DNA from: Saccharomonospora glauca K62
Lineage (GTDB): Bacteria; Actinomycetota; Actinomycetes; Mycobacteriales; Pseudonocardiaceae
DNA: 64,000 nt
Assembly (NCBI RefSeq): GCF_000243395.2
Contig: NZ_CM001484.1
Span: 4,474,747 to 4,538,746, forward strand
Reading direction: 5' to 3'
Made by a program: the position numbers and the translations under genes. Positions 17,382 through 24,951 of the stretch are shown here, in pieces. Positions within the stretch are counted from its first letter, which is position 1; each line of letters begins with the position of its first letter. The notes under the pieces are model-generated. The model was not told the DNA's origin, ran no database searches, and saw only the letters and a program-made list of their open reading frames with translations.

Positions 17382-18368
17382 GTGCGAATCGGCTCCACCG
17401 CTTTCCTTCGGGTGGCTCGCCGAGCGTTCACCGCCACCACGGCCGCCGCGGTGATCGGCGGCACGGCGCTCCTCTCCGCGGGCACGGCCTCGGCCGCCAC
17501 CGTGACGACGGACAGTTGCACCTCGGTGGTCGGCGGACGGGTCGGCGACACCGTGGTGCTGGACGGCGCGGCCGTCTCCGAGCTGGTGCGGCAAGGCGCC
17601 GAGGAGGCCAGGACCATCGTGATCACCCATCACCTCACGATCTACCTCACGATCTGGCCCAACCACCTGGCGCGGAAGATCGAGGACGAGCAGCTCGAAG
17701 TCGGCACCGTCCCCGACCGGCGCGCCGACACCATCAGCGGCGAGACGATCGGCGAGGCCGTCCGCGCGGCGCTGGAGGGCAAGGCCGGCCTCGGCGCCCT
17801 GCCCTCCACCAAGGAGACGACGCTCGACACCATTGCCTCACGGGTCGCGCAGGCGTGTTCACTGACCGTCGAAGCCACGAACTACACCGCGCCGAGCAGC
17901 TCCAAACCCTCCCCGGGGGCCCCCTCGGGCGAGGCGTCCGACCGGGCCGATCGCCCGGAGGGCAAGGCTTCCGGCTCCGGCCGAAGCGGCGACCACGGAC
18001 CCGACGCGTCCCTGCCCGACGGCGGCCTCCAGACCACCGGGGACGTCATGGCCGAACGCCGTGACTACGGCGGCATCCCCGTCGCCGAGGCACCGGGCGC
18101 CGGGATCTCCGTGCCCGAGGACCTGCGTTACGGACCGCCGAGCGGCCTGCCCGGAGAGTTGACCTCCCCCAGGTACGGCACCCTCGACGGTGACACGGGC
18201 AACAGCGCGCAGGGGTCGGGCGACGTCCGCGACGCCGGCGAGGCCGACGCGCTCGCCGCGCGGGACCAGCGGCAGGCGGTACAGCTTCCGATGTTGCTCG
18301 CCGTGGTGGCTCTGGCCGCCGTCACCGCCGGACTCGTCCGCAGCTGGGTCCTGCGACGCGCCTCCTGA
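17382..18368 (+). CDS. Exported protein with C-terminal membrane anchor, paralog of the preceding gene
   Basis: A 328-residue protein. GTG 17382 has GGGAGG six bases upstream. A long signal peptide ends near SAGTASAA; a conserved-looking globular part follows (about residues 40-170, with one Cys near each end, DSCTSVVGG and QACSLTVE, perhaps a disulfide), then a Ser/Gly/Asp-rich linker and the C-terminal anchor LPMLLAVVALAAVTAGLV with basic tail. Function unknown. It lies immediately before rpsF, but a promoter-like element separates them, so it is probably an independent unit. Confidence 0.7.
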   Translation: MRIGSTAFLRVARRAFTATTAAAVIGGTALLSAGTASAATVTTDSCTSVVGGRVGDTVVLDGAAVSELVRQGAEEARTIVITHHLTIYLTIWPNHLARKIEDEQLEVGTVPDRRADTISGETIGEAVRAALEGKAGLGALPSTKETTLDTIASRVAQACSLTVEATNYTAPSSSKPSPGAPSGEASDRADRPEGKASGSGRSGDHGPDASLPDGGLQTTGDVMAERRDYGGIPVAEAPGAGISVPEDLRYGPPSGLPGELTSPRYGTLDGDTGNSAQGSGDVRDAGEADALAARDQRQAVQLPMLLAVVALAAVTAGLVRSWVLRRAS

Positions 18369-18419
18369 ACCCGGTACTCACCCGCCCAGGGGCGGAAACG
18401 GCCTGGTCGAAGCCCCGGT

Positions 18420-18425
18420 TAGACT
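18420..18425 (+). promoter_or_regulatory. -10 element of the rpsF-ssb-rpsR-rplI operon
   Basis: TAGACT lies about 68 bases before rpsF. The same hexamer precedes dnaB (24895-24900). The leader in between contains the strong Shine-Dalgarno AGGAGG. Confidence 0.5.
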
Positions 18426-18492
18426 GTGTGGTCGACAACCCTCCTGCCACGGACGGTCCGTGGCCGCTCAAGCCCATAGGAGGTGAGTGGTT

Positions 18493-18825
18493 GTGTCACG
18501 CCCTTACGAGGTCATGGTGATCCTCGACCCGTCACTCGACGAGCGCACCGTCGCTCCGACCCTGGAGAACTTCCTCCAGGTCATCCGCTCGTCCGGCGGC
18601 AACGTCGAGAAGGTGGACGTGTGGGGCCGCCGCAGGCTGGCCTACGAGATCGGTAAGCACGCCGAGGGCATCTACGCCGTCCTGGACCTCAACGCCGAGC
18701 CGGATGCGGTCAAGGAACTCGACCGGCAGCTGTCGCTCCAGGAAACCGTGCTGCGTACCAAGGTCATCCGTAAGCGTCCTCCGCGCGGCGCGAAGAAGGC
18801 CGCCAAGGCCACCGCGAAGGCCTGA
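18493..18825 (+). CDS. rpsF: 30S ribosomal protein S6
   Basis: A 110-residue S6 protein ([33 protein letters not shown]) with a Lys/Ala-rich C-terminal tail. S6 pairs with S18 on the 30S platform. GTG 18493 is preferred over GTG 18487 because AGGAGG (18478-18483) is nine bases before it rather than three. First gene of the rpsF-ssb-rpsR-rplI operon, which is conserved in bacteria. Confidence 0.97.
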   Translation: MSRPYEVMVILDPSLDERTVAPTLENFLQVIRSSGGNVEKVDVWGRRRLAYEIGKHAEGIYAVLDLNAEPDAVKELDRQLSLQETVLRTKVIRKRPPRGAKKAAKATAKA

Positions 18826-18831
18826 TATCCG

Positions 18832-19299
18832 ATGGCCGGAGACACCATCATCACCGTGGTCGGCAACCTCACCGCCGACCCCGAACTGCGATTCACGCCC
18901 TCCGGCGCCGCGGTCGCGAACTTCACCGTCGCGTCCACGCCACGGGTCTTCGACCGCCAGACCGGCGAGTGGAAGGACGGCGAAGCGCTGTTCCTGCGCT
19001 GCAACATCTGGCGTCAGGCGGCCGAGAACGTCGCCGAAAGCCTCACCAGGGGCGCCAGGGTCATCGTGCAGGGCAGGCTCAAGCAGCGGTCGTTCGAGAC
19101 GAAGGAAGGCGAGAAGCGCACGGTCGTCGAGCTCGAAGTCGACGAGATCGGGCCTTCACTGCGCTACGCCACGGCGAAGGTCAACAAGGTCAGCCGAGGC
19201 AGCGGCGGCTTCGGCGGCGGCGCTCCGGCCGACGATCCGTGGGGCTCCGCGCCTCCGGCGGGCGGCGCGGGCGGTTTCTCCGACGAACCGCCGTTCTGA
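18832..19299 (+). CDS. ssb: Single-stranded DNA-binding protein
   Basis: A 155-residue SSB: an N-terminal OB fold ([50 protein letters not shown]), a Gly-rich linker and the acidic tip DEPPF that recruits replication and repair partners. It protects ssDNA at forks and sits six bases after rpsF in the ribosomal operon. Length is normal for an actinobacterial essential SSB. Confidence 0.97.
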   Translation: MAGDTIITVVGNLTADPELRFTPSGAAVANFTVASTPRVFDRQTGEWKDGEALFLRCNIWRQAAENVAESLTRGARVIVQGRLKQRSFETKEGEKRTVVELEVDEIGPSLRYATAKVNKVSRGSGGFGGGAPADDPWGSAPPAGGAGGFSDEPPF

Positions 19300-19344
19300 C
19301 GCCTCGCCCCAACCAACCACACCGACGTTCCCCAGGAGTACATC

Positions 19345-19593
19345 GTGGCGAAGCCACCAGTTCGCAAGCCGAAGAAGAAGGTCTGCGTGTTCTGCAAGGC
19401 CGAGAAGCAGGGGCACCCCGAGCTGATCGACTACAAGGACACCAACATGCTGCGGAAGTACATCTCCGACCGCGGCAAGATCCGTGCGCGCCGGGTCACC
19501 GGCAACTGCAGCCAGCATCAGCGCGACATCGCCACCGCCGTGAAGAACTCGCGTGAGATGGCGCTGCTGCCCTACACGTCGACGGCTCGCTGA
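19345..19593 (+). CDS. rpsR: 30S ribosomal protein S18, zinc-binding form
   Basis: An 82-residue S18 ([27 protein letters not shown]). It has CVFC near residue 14 and CSQH near residue 54, a likely zinc-binding set, so this is the zinc-containing (C+) version; actinobacteria often carry a second, zinc-independent copy elsewhere for zinc starvation. Preceded by AGGAG. Operon partner of rpsF. Confidence 0.96.
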   Translation: MAKPPVRKPKKKVCVFCKAEKQGHPELIDYKDTNMLRKYISDRGKIRARRVTGNCSQHQRDIATAVKNSREMALLPYTSTAR

Positions 19594-19607
19594 GGAGGAA
19601 GTCAGAC

Positions 19608-20063
19608 ATGGCGAAGATCATCCTGACGGCCGACGTGGCGAACCTCGGCGGCCCCGGCGACATCGTCGAGGTCAAGGACGGCTACGCCCGCAACTACCTG
19701 CTCCCGCGGGGCCTCGCCATCACGGCGACGAAGGGCGCGGAGAAGAACATCCGCACCATCCGGCGGGTGCAGGAGGCGCGGCGGATTCGCGACCTGGACC
19801 ACGCGAAGGAGGTCCGCTCCACCCTGGAGGGCCTGGGCACCGTCCAGGTCAAGGGCAAGGCCGCGGAGGGCTCCAAGAAGCTCTTCGGTTCGATCACCGC
19901 TGCCGACATCGTCAGCGCGATCTCCGCGGCCGGTGGTCCGAAGCTCGACAAGCGGATCATCGACACCGGCAAGCACATCAAGACGCTGGGCAAGCACCAG
20001 GTTCGGGCCCGCCTGCACCCCGAGGTGACGGTGGACCTGCGACTGGAAGTCGTCGCCCAGTAA
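19608..20063 (+). CDS. rplI: 50S ribosomal protein L9
   Basis: A 151-residue L9: the N-terminal rRNA-binding domain (DVANLGGPGDIVEVKDGYARNY, LPRGLA), the long connecting helix (EKNIRTIRRVQEARRIRDL) and the C-terminal domain (KLFGSITAADIV, HIKTLGKHQVRARLHPEV). Last gene of the operon; a 14-bp terminator hairpin follows at 20082. GAGGAAG precedes ATG 19608. Confidence 0.97.
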   Translation: MAKIILTADVANLGGPGDIVEVKDGYARNYLLPRGLAITATKGAEKNIRTIRRVQEARRIRDLDHAKEVRSTLEGLGTVQVKGKAAEGSKKLFGSITAADIVSAISAAGGPKLDKRIIDTGKHIKTLGKHQVRARLHPEVTVDLRLEVVAQ

Positions 20064-20081
20064 GGCCCAGACCTTTTTCGA

Positions 20082-20121
20082 GAGGGCGGGATCCCGTACG
20101 CGGGGATCCCGCCCTCTTCGT
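20082..20121 (+). terminator. Intrinsic terminator after rplI
   Basis: A perfect 14-bp stem GAGGGCGGGATCCC (20082-20095) with its complement (20103-20116), loop of seven, followed by TTCGTTT. It closes the rpsF operon and isolates it from the type VII module. Confidence 0.88.
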
Positions 20122-20171
20122 TTCCCGCCTCGCGCAGACTGCTTCTCACCGCAAAGCGTTGGAGGGAAAAG

Positions 20172-20268
20172 ATGGCATACGTAGCAGCGGACGGCGGCGG
20201 CGTACACCCGGCACCGAACCCACGAGTGAGGACATCGACAGCGTCGGGTCGAGGGTGGTGGAGGTATG
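20172..20268 (+). pseudogene. Remnant of the PE-like gene (copy A)
   Basis: It begins with the same bases as the intact gene at 21198 (MAYVAADGGG), then jumps to the part encoding roughly GAEPASED and again to the C-terminal EDIDSVGS. Two internal deletions have removed about 340 bases. The second junction joins GAGGAC with GAAGAC, short direct repeats that could have promoted the loss. The reading frame is also shifted, so no functional helical hairpin can be made. Confidence 0.8.
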
Positions 20269-20873
20269 AACAACCGCATGGCTCGTGTCGTCTCGGTACT
20301 CGCTCTCGTCACCACCGCCTCCCTGCTGACCGCCTGCGGAGGCGGCTCCTCGGAAGAGGCGGCACCAACCACGTAGGTGGCCTCTTCGGCGGCTGGCGCG
20401 GGAGGCGAGGCACCGCCGGTGACCAACCCCCTCGATGCCTCCGCCCCGATCGAGGACCCGTGCCGGGCGCTCTCACCGTCGCAGCTCGACCAACTCGGCC
20501 TCAACGAGGGCGAGCCGCAGCCGAACTAGGCCATGGAAAGCGGGGCCTGTAGCTGGCAGCGCTCCGAGGAAAGTCTGGACTCCGTCGATCTCTCCTTCAT
20601 CGTCGAAAACGCCAACGGGCTCGGCGCCCTGTACGCGGACAAGCAGTCCAATGAGTACTTCGAGCCAACCGAGATCGCCGACTACCCCGCCGTCTACGCG
20701 AGTCTTGTCGACAACAGGGACTCGGGGTTCTGTGACCTGTGGGTCGGCGTGAACGAACGCGACGTCATGCACTTCATGGCGGTTCTCGCCTCCGAGGAAA
20801 CTGCTGAAGCGTCGTGCGGACTGGCCACCGACGTCGCCGAAGCCACCATCTCCACCCCGGGGGTTGATCCGAA
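20266..20873 (+). pseudogene. DUF3558 lipoprotein pseudogene (copy A)
   Basis: The frame starts at ATG 20266 with the lipoprotein signal SLLTACGG, like the intact gene at 21620. It is interrupted by TAG at 20374-20376 (codon 37) and TAG at 20527-20529, where copy B has GAA. The remaining codons match copy B almost exactly, but near the end one G is missing from the G-run, so the natural stop is lost and translation from internal ATG 20533 would run into PPE-derived sequence up to 21138. No intact product is expected. Confidence 0.88.
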
Positions 20874-20904
20874 CACCTCCCCTCTCTCCTGGGGGGAGGT
20901 TCGA

Positions 20905-21137
20905 ATGCCACTGTTTCTTGTTCCCGTGCCGGTCGGCACGGGAACCGTCAGCCCAACTCCTACCGGATCCACGAACCGCCCCGGAGACAACGGCAGCCCC
21001 GTTCGAAGTTCCCCGCCCCGAGATCCGAAAGAGTTTTCAAGCTCGACCACCTGCCACGACGTTGCCGTTTCGAGACCCACGACGGGAACCATGAGGCCAT
21101 CAGCGACGTCGGACGTATCGGGCGACGACAGCGCTTG
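20905..21137 (+). pseudogene. Degraded 5' remnant of the PPE-like gene (copy A)
   Basis: It starts MPLFLVPV like the intact gene at 22246, then diverges. Faint similarity continues (for example YRI-HEPP versus YQIYEQL, and DNGS), with insertions and frame changes. Only the first fifth or so of the gene is represented. It ends just before the conserved leader of copy B. Confidence 0.7.
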
Positions 21138-21197
21138 ACGTTCTTCTGCCGCCCTGAGCAGACTGCTTCTCACCGCAAAGCGTTGGAGGGGACAGGC

Positions 21198-21623
21198 ATG
21201 GCATACGTAGCAGCGGACGGCGGTGGCGGTATCGGCAAGGCCGCGGGGGGAATCATCACGGTCGCGGCTCCCGCCGTCGCGGGAGCACCCGCCCCCAGCG
21301 GTGGTGGCTACAAATTCTCCCGAGAGGAGATCGACGAGGTCATCCGCCAATGGGAGGACCTGCGCGAGAAGCTCAGGAACGACTCTCGACATGCGCAGGA
21401 CATGGCCAGGGTACGGCCGCCGGGTGCCGAGCCCGCGAGTGAGGACTTCACCTCGAGCGCCAACCCGTCGGGCCAGGCCTTCCTGCAGGCGACGCAGAAG
21501 ATGATCGCCTACGTCCAGGAGTACATCAATGCGTTGCGCAACGCCCGCGACGGCATCACCACCCGTGAGGAACAGTCGCAAGAAGACATCGACAGCGTCG
21601 GGTCGGGAGTGATGGAGGTATGA
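21198..21623 (+). CDS. PE-like small helical protein, probable type VII secretion substrate
   Basis: A 141-residue protein. After a Gly/Ala-rich start there are two predicted helices (SREEIDEVIRQWEDLREKLRN and QAFLQATQKMIAYVQEYINALRNA) separated by a Pro/Ser-rich turn, the helical-hairpin plan of PE/WXG100-like substrates. I do not see a clear YxxxD/E secretion motif, so the assignment rests on shape and neighbours. GGAGGGG lies seven bases before ATG 21198. The stop overlaps the lipoprotein start (ATGA). A PE-like / PPE-like pair next to espG suggests a heterodimer recognised by EspG. Confidence 0.65.
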   Translation: MAYVAADGGGGIGKAAGGIITVAAPAVAGAPAPSGGGYKFSREEIDEVIRQWEDLREKLRNDSRHAQDMARVRPPGAEPASEDFTSSANPSGQAFLQATQKMIAYVQEYINALRNARDGITTREEQSQEDIDSVGSGVMEV

Positions 21624-22240
21624 ACCACACGGCCCGTACCGTCTCGGTACTCGCTCTCGTCACCACCACGTCCCTGCTGACCGCCTGCGGAGGCGACTCC
21701 TCGGAGGAATCGGCACCGGCCACGAACCCCGCCGGCCAGGCCACGCAGGTGACTTCCTCGGTGGCGGGCGCCGGAGGCGAGGCACCGCAGGTGACCAACC
21801 CCCTCGACGCCACCTCTCTGATCGAGGACCCGTGCCGGGCACTCTCACCGTCACAGCTCGACCAACTCGGCCTCAACGAAGGCGAGCCGCAACCGAACGA
21901 AGCCATGACAAGCGGGGCCTGTAGCTGGCAGCGCTCCGAGGAAAGTCTGGACTCCGTCGATCTCTCCTTCATCGTCGAAAACGCCAACGGGCTCGGCGCC
22001 CTGTACGCGGACAAGCAGTCCAATGAGTACTTCGAGCCAACCGAGATCGCCGGATATCCCGCCGTCTACGCGAGTCTTGTCGACAACAGGGACTCGGGGT
22101 TCTGTGACCTGTGGGTCGGCGTGAACGAACGCGACGTCATGCACTTCATGGTGATTCTCGCCTCTGAGAAAACCGCTGAAGCGTCGTGCGGGCTGGCTGC
22201 CGACGTCGCCGAAGCCACCATCTCCACCCTGGGGGGTTGA
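21620..22240 (+). CDS. DUF3558 lipoprotein
   Basis: A 206-residue lipoprotein. The lipobox LLTACGG places the lipidated Cys at residue 22, and a Ser/Ala/Thr-rich linker follows. The DUF3558 domain contains DPCRALSPSQLDQLGL, the SGACSWQR segment and a C-terminal SCGLAADVAEAT, with Cys residues likely in disulfides. DUF3558 proteins are common in mycobacteria and Pseudonocardiaceae, function unknown. It is translationally coupled to the PE-like gene, hinting at a role near the type VII pathway. A nonfunctional near-identical copy lies at 20266-20873. Confidence 0.88.
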   Translation: MNHTARTVSVLALVTTTSLLTACGGDSSEESAPATNPAGQATQVTSSVAGAGGEAPQVTNPLDATSLIEDPCRALSPSQLDQLGLNEGEPQPNEAMTSGACSWQRSEESLDSVDLSFIVENANGLGALYADKQSNEYFEPTEIAGYPAVYASLVDNRDSGFCDLWVGVNERDVMHFMVILASEKTAEASCGLAADVAEATISTLGG

Positions 22241-22245
22241 TCCGA

Positions 22246-23673
22246 ATGCCACTGTTCTTGGTTCCCGTGCTGATCGGCGCGGCGGCCGGTGCCGGGGTCG
22301 GTGCCGCCGCTTACAGCGCCATGACGCAGGAAGAGGCCGGCAACTACACGACGGACGTCGGCGGTCGGCAGCTCGACGCCTACCAGATCTACGAACAGCT
22401 CCACGCGGGCGACAACGGCAGCTCGTTGATGACCGGCCGGAACTCCGCCTCCCTGTTGAAGAACAGCTTCGGTGAGCGGATCGCCGAGATGGACGCACTC
22501 GCCACCAGGATGGACGAGGCGTGGCAGGGCGATTCCGCCGAGGCCGCCAAGGCGGGAGCTCACCCGCTGAAGCAGTGGCTGGAGGACTCGCAGATCAAGC
22601 TGCACGAAAGCGACAACACCATGGCGTCACAGCTCGACGCCTTCAACACGGTGCTGTCGCGCGTGCAGCCGGTCCCCGCCGACCCGCCGAAGAGCAACTT
22701 CCTCAACGACATCACGCCGTGGGAGACCGACACCGACCGGGCCATCAAGCAGTACAACGAGATGGCTCAGGCCAACGTCGAGGCCTACAACGCCTACTAC
22801 ACGGCCAGTAGCTCCAACGCTCGGTCGTTGCCCACCTACACCACCGTCGACGGTGACTTCGGTGAGATCGAGGTCGACGACACCGGCGGGGGTGGCGACG
22901 GTGGCGGCAGGGACAGGGTCGGAGGCGGCCCTTACCCCGGTGGCCCCTACCCCGGCGGCGGCGGTGGCGGCGGCGGCAGCAACGGGAGTGTCACCGGTGG
23001 GCCGTATCCCAGCGGCTCCTACCCCGGCGGTGTCACCGGTGGGCCGTATCCCAGCGGCTCCTACCCCGGCGGTGTCACCGGTGGGCCGTATCCCGGTGGC
23101 CCCTACCCCGGCGGCAGCGGTAACGGCACCGGCAGTGGTACCGGTAGCGGCACCGGCATCGGCGGCCCCGGCTACCAGTACACCCCCGGTCAGTACGACA
23201 GCAGCACGAGCGCCTCGAACTACACGGTGCCCAAGACGTCGGTGCCGGACTTCACCACCAAGGGCACCGGTGGTTACCCCGGCCTGTCCCCGACCGGCGG
23301 CCCCAGCCTCGGCTCGGGCAGCGGTGGCGGTGGCAGCTTCGGAGGAGGCGGCGCCGGCGGTGGGGGTGCGTTCGGCGGCGGCGTGATGGGCGCCGGTGGC
23401 GCGATGGGTGCCGCCTCGCCCGGCGCCGGCAGCGGTGCCGCGGCCCCCGGCACCTCGTCGGGTATGGCGGCGCGCGGCGCGATGGGTGGCGCGGCGGCGG
23501 CCGGGGCCGGTGCGCGTGGCGGGGCCATGCCGATGGGTGCCATGGGTGGTGCCGGCGGCCGCGGCCAAGGCGCCGAGGACGAGGAGCACCAGCGGAAGTA
23601 CCTGGTCGAGGAGGACGGCAACTCCTTGTTCGGAACCGACGAACTCACCGCGCCTCCGGTCATCGGCGAGTAA
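22246..23673 (+). CDS. PPE-like type VII secretion substrate with Gly-rich C-terminus
   Basis: A 475-residue protein. The N-terminal 200 residues are helical, with a WxG motif in a probable hairpin turn (MDEAWQGDSAEAA) and AYNAYYTASSSNARSLP near its end, resembling PPE/WXG100-type domains. The rest is low complexity: a GGPYPGG/GVTGGPYPSGSYPG repeat (from about residue 225), then long Gly/Ala stretches, and an ordered C-terminal motif EDEEHQRKYLVEEDGNSLFG conserved in actinobacterial PPE-like proteins as I recall. ATG 22246 follows the lipoprotein stop by five bases. Together with espG downstream it looks like an exported ESX substrate. Confidence 0.75.
   Translation: MPLFLVPVLIGAAAGAGVGAAAYSAMTQEEAGNYTTDVGGRQLDAYQIYEQLHAGDNGSSLMTGRNSASLLKNSFGERIAEMDALATRMDEAWQGDSAEAAKAGAHPLKQWLEDSQIKLHESDNTMASQLDAFNTVLSRVQPVPADPPKSNFLNDITPWETDTDRAIKQYNEMAQANVEAYNAYYTASSSNARSLPTYTTVDGDFGEIEVDDTGGGGDGGGRDRVGGGPYPGGPYPGGGGGGGGSNGSVTGGPYPSGSYPGGVTGGPYPSGSYPGGVTGGPYPGGPYPGGSGNGTGSGTGSGTGIGGPGYQYTPGQYDSSTSASNYTVPKTSVPDFTTKGTGGYPGLSPTGGPSLGSGSGGGGSFGGGGAGGGGAFGGGVMGAGGAMGAASPGAGSGAAAPGTSSGMAARGAMGGAAAAGAGARGGAMPMGAMGGAGGRGQGAEDEEHQRKYLVEEDGNSLFGTDELTAPPVIGE
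22988..23113 (+). repeat. 42-bp tandem repeat inside the PPE-like gene
   Basis: Units begin at 22988, 23030 and 23072. The first two are identical over 42 bases, and the third diverges after about 25 bases. Each encodes 14 residues (GVTGGPYPSGSYPG). The frame is preserved, so unit number could vary between strains. Confidence 0.85.
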
Positions 23674-23714
23674 CTCTTTCGAGTCCGAGCAGGGAAGAAG
23701 GAACGGGAAACACC

Positions 23715-24512
23715 GTGCTGGAACAGCAGGTGAGCATGTCGACGTCCACCATGCTCAACCTCATTCGCCGCACCGGCGCCGAACCCCACACCGTGCTGGC
23801 GAGCACGCCGACGTGGGAGGACGGGCAAGCCAGGAAAACGGCCGATCAGCGGGCCGACGCCGAGTTGGCCCGCCTCGGACTGCACGACGGCCGGGGTGTA
23901 CACCCCGGCCTGATGGCCACCGTGGAGGTGATCGCTCGACCCGCGTTGGAGTACTACGCGTGGATCAACGGCGGCATCGAGAAACAGGCCCTCAACTACA
24001 CGGTGTTGGCGGGAACGGCGTCCGGTGAGGCATTCGTGCTGGTGCGGAACTCGGACGCGAACGCCGTGGTGCTCGGGTCCGTCCACCCGAACGAGCTGAT
24101 GGAGAACTTCATCGCTCAGTTGCCGAACCTCCGACCGGGTCGGGGACAGGCCCTGTCGGTGCCGAAGAGCGAGCTCACCGGTGACGCGAAGCGCCGGGAG
24201 CTCGACGAGGGCAACTTCTCGGTGATGTCCACGGGGCGACGTACTCCCACGAGCACCGCGGTGGCCGAGATTCGTCGCATCCTCGGGCTGCCACGGCTGG
24301 GCGGCGGCAGTCTGTACGTCGCCGCCCGCAGTCGTGGAGGCAAGCGGGAACGCGCCGAACGCCCCGTGAATTACATCGACACCTCGGAGGGGCGTTGGCT
24401 CACCGAGGAGGTTCCGGGCAGTGGGGAACCGGTCATCGCCTTCTCACCGGCGTCTCCCCAACTCCTCACCGAACGGCTACGTTCCGCGCAGAGCCGTCTC
24501 CCGGTCACCTGA
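23715..24512 (+). CDS. espG: ESX secretion-associated protein EspG-like
   Basis: A 265-residue protein of the EspG family: SRPALEYYAW-like segment (IARPALEYYAWING), ASGEAFVLVRNSDANAVVLGS, ENFIAQLPNLRPGRGQALSVP, and the C-terminal NYIDTSEGRWLTEEVPG. EspG proteins are cytosolic chaperones that bind cognate PE-PPE dimers and keep them soluble for type VII export. Start GTG 23715. No ecc core genes are nearby, so secretion would use an ESX machine encoded elsewhere. Confidence 0.85.
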   Translation: MLEQQVSMSTSTMLNLIRRTGAEPHTVLASTPTWEDGQARKTADQRADAELARLGLHDGRGVHPGLMATVEVIARPALEYYAWINGGIEKQALNYTVLAGTASGEAFVLVRNSDANAVVLGSVHPNELMENFIAQLPNLRPGRGQALSVPKSELTGDAKRRELDEGNFSVMSTGRRTPTSTAVAEIRRILGLPRLGGGSLYVAARSRGGKRERAERPVNYIDTSEGRWLTEEVPGSGEPVIAFSPASPQLLTERLRSAQSRLPVT

Positions 24513-24563
24513 TTTCGCACCACCCGTTCAGTCCAGCGTGCCATTACGCAACGCTGTGTCACT

Positions 24564-24800
24564 TTGTCCACAGTCGCGGCCCGAGGCATCGAGGTGCCTC
24601 GGGCCGCGACACGCCGACGGGTGCTTCTCGCGCGACACGCCGATAATTCCCCCACAAAGTTCTCCACAAGTTATCCACAGGGTTTGACCAGGGCTTTTCT
24701 CAAACCGGACACAAGTTATCCACAGTCTGTCCACAACTTTCGGCGAACCTGTGGTTAGTTCGGGCCAGTCATCCCCAAGTTATCCACAGCTCTATCCACA
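24564..24800 (+). other. Cluster of seven DnaA boxes upstream of dnaB
   Basis: All boxes point the same way. Perfect or accepted 9-mers: TTGTCCACA at 24564-24572 and TTATCCACA at 24671-24679, 24716-24724 and 24780-24788. One-mismatch boxes: TTCTCCACA 24660-24668, CTGTCCACA 24727-24735 and CTATCCACA 24792-24800. Six of them form three pairs with start-to-start spacing of 11, 11 and 12 bases, about one helical turn, so DnaA could bind cooperatively on one face. The region (24513-24894) has no gene. oriC is expected beyond 64000, so this is a secondary DnaA-binding site or a control region of dnaB. Confidence 0.85.
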
Positions 24801-24894
24801 GGCTGGATTGCGATGGTCCTTCCGAGCGATCTAGCGTGCCGATCGGATGCACGAAACGCGGGTCCTCCCACCCGCCTCCCATGTCGTCCCGCCT

Positions 24895-24900
24895 TAGACT
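24895..24900 (+). promoter_or_regulatory. -10 element of dnaB
   Basis: TAGACT followed seven bases later by a G at 24908 as likely transcript start. This gives a 44-base leader with AGGAGG before GTG 24952. The same hexamer is found before rpsF. Confidence 0.5.
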
Positions 24901-24951
24901 GTCGAACGTGTGTTCGACATCGTGTCGACCTTCCAGGAGGTGCCTGCACCA

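Larger units (their letters stand above)
20134..20950. repeat. Decayed tandem copy (copy A) of the first three genes of the type VII module
   Basis: This segment matches 21158-22275 (copy B) in order: the conserved leader before the PE-like gene, a shrunken PE-like gene, the DUF3558 lipoprotein gene and the first codons of the PPE-like gene. Bases 20539-20680 are identical to 21911-22052, and 20686-20779 to 22058-22151. The 5' part of the lipoprotein gene is visibly more divergent. Copy A carries deletions, two nonsense codons and a frameshift; copy B is intact. It is a duplication in decay rather than a mobile element; no terminal repeats or transposase are present. Confidence 0.88.
21158..22275. 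repeat. Intact counterpart (copy B) of the tandem duplication
   Basis: Partner of copy A (20134-20950). It contains the intact PE-like and lipoprotein genes and the start of the PPE-like gene. The shared leader (GCAGACTGCTTCTCACCGCA and the bases after it) ends in a Shine-Dalgarno, GGAGGGG. Confidence 0.85.

Noticed and set aside
20134..22275. Mobile element causing the duplication
   Set aside because: No transposase, terminal inverted repeats or target-site duplication could be seen; it looks like a plain tandem duplication.
22988..23113. CRISPR-like array
   Set aside because: The repeats are directly adjacent without spacers and are part of a coding Gly-rich region.
24513..24894. The DnaA-box region as the chromosomal oriC
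   Set aside because: dnaA and dnaN are not here; rpmH at the right edge places oriC beyond position 64000.
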